Below, piece by piece: positions 5,244 to 6,899 of a DNA stretch of 6,899 nt. The notes beneath the pieces are model-generated. The model saw nothing but the letters and a program-made list of their open reading frames with translations, searched no databases and was not told the DNA's origin. The stretch's first letter is position 1, and each line of letters starts with the position of its first letter. A program made the translations under genes and the position numbers. This stretch comes from an uncultured Caryophanales bacterium (GTDB lineage: Bacteria > Bacillota_I > Bacilli_A > RFN20 > CAG-826): NCBI GenBank assembly GCA_946183335.1, contig CAMGZN010000054.1:1-6899 (forward strand), in the 5' to 3' direction.

Positions 5244-6899
5244 ATGAAAAAGAAACACATGATTCACTTATCACTTCTGGCTGCTGTTTTTGGCTTGCTT
5301 TTAGGAAGCTGCAGCACAGAACCAGGGCCAAAAGGCGACACAGGAGAGCCAGGTATACAAGGAGAAGCTGGTCCAGTTGGTGCGACAGGCGCAACCGGTC
5401 CACAAGGTGAACAAGGTCCAAGAGGTGATACTGGTGGAACAGGCCCACAAGGTCCAATTGGTACGCAAGGTATTCCGGGACAAACTGGAGCTACTGGCGC
5501 AACTGGTCCTCAAGGAGCAACTGGAGTGACAGGCCCACAGGGACCACAAGGAAATACTGGTGCAACAGGTGCTCAAGGCCCACAAGGTAATACAGGTGCT
5601 CAAGGCCCACAAGGGAACACTGGTCCACAAGGCCCACAGGGTAATAGTGGTGCGCAAGGTCCACAAGGTCCACAAGGCGATCCAGGACAAGACGGTGTAT
5701 CCGTTGTTTCAATTGAAAAAACTTCTACTTCAGGTTTAGTTGATACATACACAATTACTTATAGTAATGAAACCACATCTACATTTACTGTGACTAATGG
5801 CGCAGATGGAGCAAATGGTGCTCCGGGAGCTCAAGGTGAGCAAGGTATCCAAGGAAATCCTGGTACTGATGGACATACACCAGTAGTAACTATCTCAAAT
5901 GATGGATATTGGGTAATTGATGGAAATAAAACCGAATACGTTGCTCAAGGTCCAAAAGGTGATACCGGTGCACAAGGTCCGCAAGGAGAACAAGGCCCAC
6001 AAGGACAGCAAGGCATTCAGGGTGAAACTGGTCCACAGGGTCCACAAGGTAATCCTGGGGATGACGGAGTTTCCATTGAATCAATCATTAAAACATCATC
6101 AGATGGATTAATTGATACATATACGATTACTTATAGTAATGGTGAACATGACACATTTACTGTGACTAATGGGGCTGATGGAGCAAATGGTGCTCCGGGA
6201 GCCCAAGGTGAACAAGGTATTCAGGGAAATCCTGGTGCCGATGGTCATTCTCCAGTAGTCACAATTTCTAATGACGGCTATTGGGTTATTGATGGAAATA
6301 AAACTGAATATGTTGCTCAAGGTCCAAAAGGTGATACCGGTGCACAAGGTCCACAAGGCGAACAAGGTCCACAAGGACAGCAAGGCATTCAAGGCGAAAC
6401 TGGCCCACAGGGTCCACAAGGTGAACAAGGCCCCGCTGGACAAAATGGTGCAAATGGAACAGATGGTCTTTCAGCATATGAAATATATTTAACATATCAT
6501 CCGGAATATGAAGGTGATGAAGCCCAATGGCTCGATGACTTGATTAATGGACGACTTGGAAATAAAGAAACACATACTGTTCAATTTGATTCTAATGGTG
6601 GTAGTTCAGTTTCCTCTCAACAAGTAGTCCACGGAGAGAAAGCGGCTAAACCTAAAAATCCAAATCGCGCTGGTTATGCTTTTGATGGATGGACGTATCA
6701 AGGTGAAGATTGGTCATTTATTGGTTATACCGTCACTGAAAATATGACTTTAGTCGCCAAATGGAAAGAATGTAATACATTTAATGTGACGTTCAAAAAC
6801 AACGATAATTCAATCTTTGTAGCTCAAAGAGAAGATGGAATTTGGGATGTTATTGATGGATTACAAAGACTTTCCACAATTTTTCAATTTATGGGAATT
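5244..6899 (+). CDS. Collagen-like (Gly-X-Y) lipoprotein, C-terminus cut by the window end
   Basis: The frame stays open for 552 codons to the last base. The N-terminus is a lipoprotein signal: MKKKH, a hydrophobic core, then LGSC with Cys23 as the likely lipidated residue, so the protein should be anchored on the outer membrane face. Residues 28-151 are 42 Gly-X-Y triplets without a break, rich in GPQ, GAT, GAQ and GNT, a bacterial collagen-like triple helix. Two 124-residue repeats follow (152-275, 276-399), each alternating a short beta module (VS..SI, DTYTITYSN, FTVTNG), Gly-X-Y, a second module (GYWVIDGNKTEYVAQ) and Gly-X-Y. A short SAYEIYLTYHPEY/LINGRL module (about 411-441) leads to a Listeria-Bacteroides Flg_new repeat (445-507, VQFDSNGG to AKW) and the first strand of another (513-523). 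The last 29 residues resemble DUF262 instead. It is probably a surface stalk with adhesive tips; the true C-terminus is not seen. Confidence 0.85.
   Translation, partial: MKKKHMIHLSLLAAVFGLLLGSCSTEPGPKGDTGEPGIQGEAGPVGATGATGPQGEQGPRGDTGGTGPQGPIGTQGIPGQTGATGATGPQGATGVTGPQGPQGNTGATGAQGPQGNTGAQGPQGNTGPQGPQGNSGAQGPQGPQGDPGQDGVSVVSIEKTSTSGLVDTYTITYSNETTSTFTVTNGADGANGAPGAQGEQGIQGNPGTDGHTPVVTISNDGYWVIDGNKTEYVAQGPKGDTGAQGPQGEQGPQGQQGIQGETGPQGPQGNPGDDGVSIESIIKTSSDGLIDTYTITYSNGEHDTFTVTNGADGANGAPGAQGEQGIQGNPGADGHSPVVTISNDGYWVIDGNKTEYVAQGPKGDTGAQGPQGEQGPQGQQGIQGETGPQGPQGEQGPAGQNGANGTDGLSAYEIYLTYHPEYEGDEAQWLDDLINGRLGNKETHTVQFDSNGGSSVSSQQVVHGEKAAKPKNPNRAGYAFDGWTYQGEDWSFIGYTVTENMTLVAKWKECNTFNVTFKNNDNSIFVAQREDGIWDVIDGLQRLSTIFQFMGI
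5697..6440 (+). repeat. Two tandem 372-bp (124-residue) repeats in the collagen-like gene
   Basis: Copies at 5697-6068 and 6069-6440 align without gaps. Most base differences are synonymous, such as GGTATCCAAGGA against GGTATTCAGGGA. Protein differences cluster in the first beta module, while the GYWVIDGNKTEYVAQGPKGD part is identical. This indicates an older duplication kept by selection on the protein. Expansion or loss of units by recombination would stay in frame. Confidence 0.85.
6813..6899 (+). other. DUF262/GmrSD-like core motif fused in frame to the collagen-like gene
   Basis: Codons 524-552 read IFVAQREDGIW, then DVIDGLQRLSTIFQFMGI. The (V/I)(I/L)DG-x-QR-(L)-(S/T)-T core is the signature of the DUF262 domain of GmrSD-type type IV restriction enzymes, where it belongs to the ParB/Srx-like nucleotide-binding fold. 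DUF262 proteins typically have a stretch like P-I-P-x-I-(F/Y) just before it; here it is replaced by the first strand of an Flg_new repeat (VTFKNNDNS). There is no stop or frameshift at the junction. A cytoplasmic restriction domain on a surface lipoprotein makes no functional sense, so an assembly chimera or a very recent recombination is the simplest reading. Confidence 0.65.

Noticed and set aside
5301..6495. Several long minus-strand frames and plus-frame shadows, rich in Leu/Trp or Lys/His
   Set aside because: They are by-products of the Gly-X-Y codon pattern (GGT CCA CAA) of the real collagen-like gene; no start signals.
206..6899. Mycoplasma-type code with TGA read as tryptophan
   Set aside because: Although none of the five complete genes ends in TGA, every tryptophan is TGG and all frames close normally, so there is no evidence for recoding.

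Overview
The window is AT-rich DNA that looks like an uncultured member of the Bacillota: Bacilli close to the Erysipelotrichales, RF39 or Mollicutes-related groups, possibly gut-associated. Evidence is the base composition, good Shine-Dalgarno sites on some genes, sigma-A-like TATAAT boxes, a CIRCE-type operator, and two large secreted proteins of a kind I associate with such genomes (from memory). Tryptophan is TGG throughout and all complete genes end in TAA or TAG, so the standard code fits. The lineage is an inference.

Left part (1-1501): two related palindromic blocks of unknown role (14-24 and 70-80) precede a strong promoter (172-199). That promoter appears to give a leaderless transcript of a two-gene cassette: a small PemK/MazF-like candidate toxin (206-574) and an XRE-family helix-turn-helix protein (647-868). 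This is a candidate toxin-antitoxin pair with the toxin first. A convergent gene on the minus strand (875-1501) encodes three NUMOD1/IENR1-like repeats, the DNA-binding modules of homing endonucleases, with no nuclease domain. A hairpin at 573-618 has its T-run on the minus strand and could end that transcript after it crosses the XRE gene in antisense.

Middle (1502-4457): a 487-bp non-coding region holds a perfect 10-bp inverted repeat (1633-1655), one base before an almost perfect CIRCE element (1657-1683, the HrcA heat-shock repressor site), followed by about 300 nt of hairpin-rich sequence. It ends at the strong ribosome-binding site of an 822-residue secreted, membrane-anchored surface protein (1989-4457) with Ig-like and paired beta-rich modules. 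No chaperone gene lies nearby, which is unusual for CIRCE. An intrinsic terminator follows (4484-4528).

Right part (4529-6899): a DNA-deoxyinosine (hypoxanthine) glycosylase of the UDG superfamily (4589-5089) also appears leaderless. A hairpin with a U-run (5180-5216) lies between it and a collagen-like lipoprotein (5244 to the window end). The lipoprotein has 42 perfect Gly-X-Y triplets, two 124-residue tandem repeats, and a Listeria-Bacteroides (Flg_new) repeat. Its last 29 codons do not look like the rest: they match the DGxQR core of DUF262/GmrSD-type restriction proteins, in frame. This is either a natural gene fusion or an assembly chimera at the sequence end.

The strongest leads are the collagen/DUF262 junction, the orphan CIRCE with its structured leader, the toxin-first XRE cassette with leaderless start, and the nuclease-less NUMOD1 protein.
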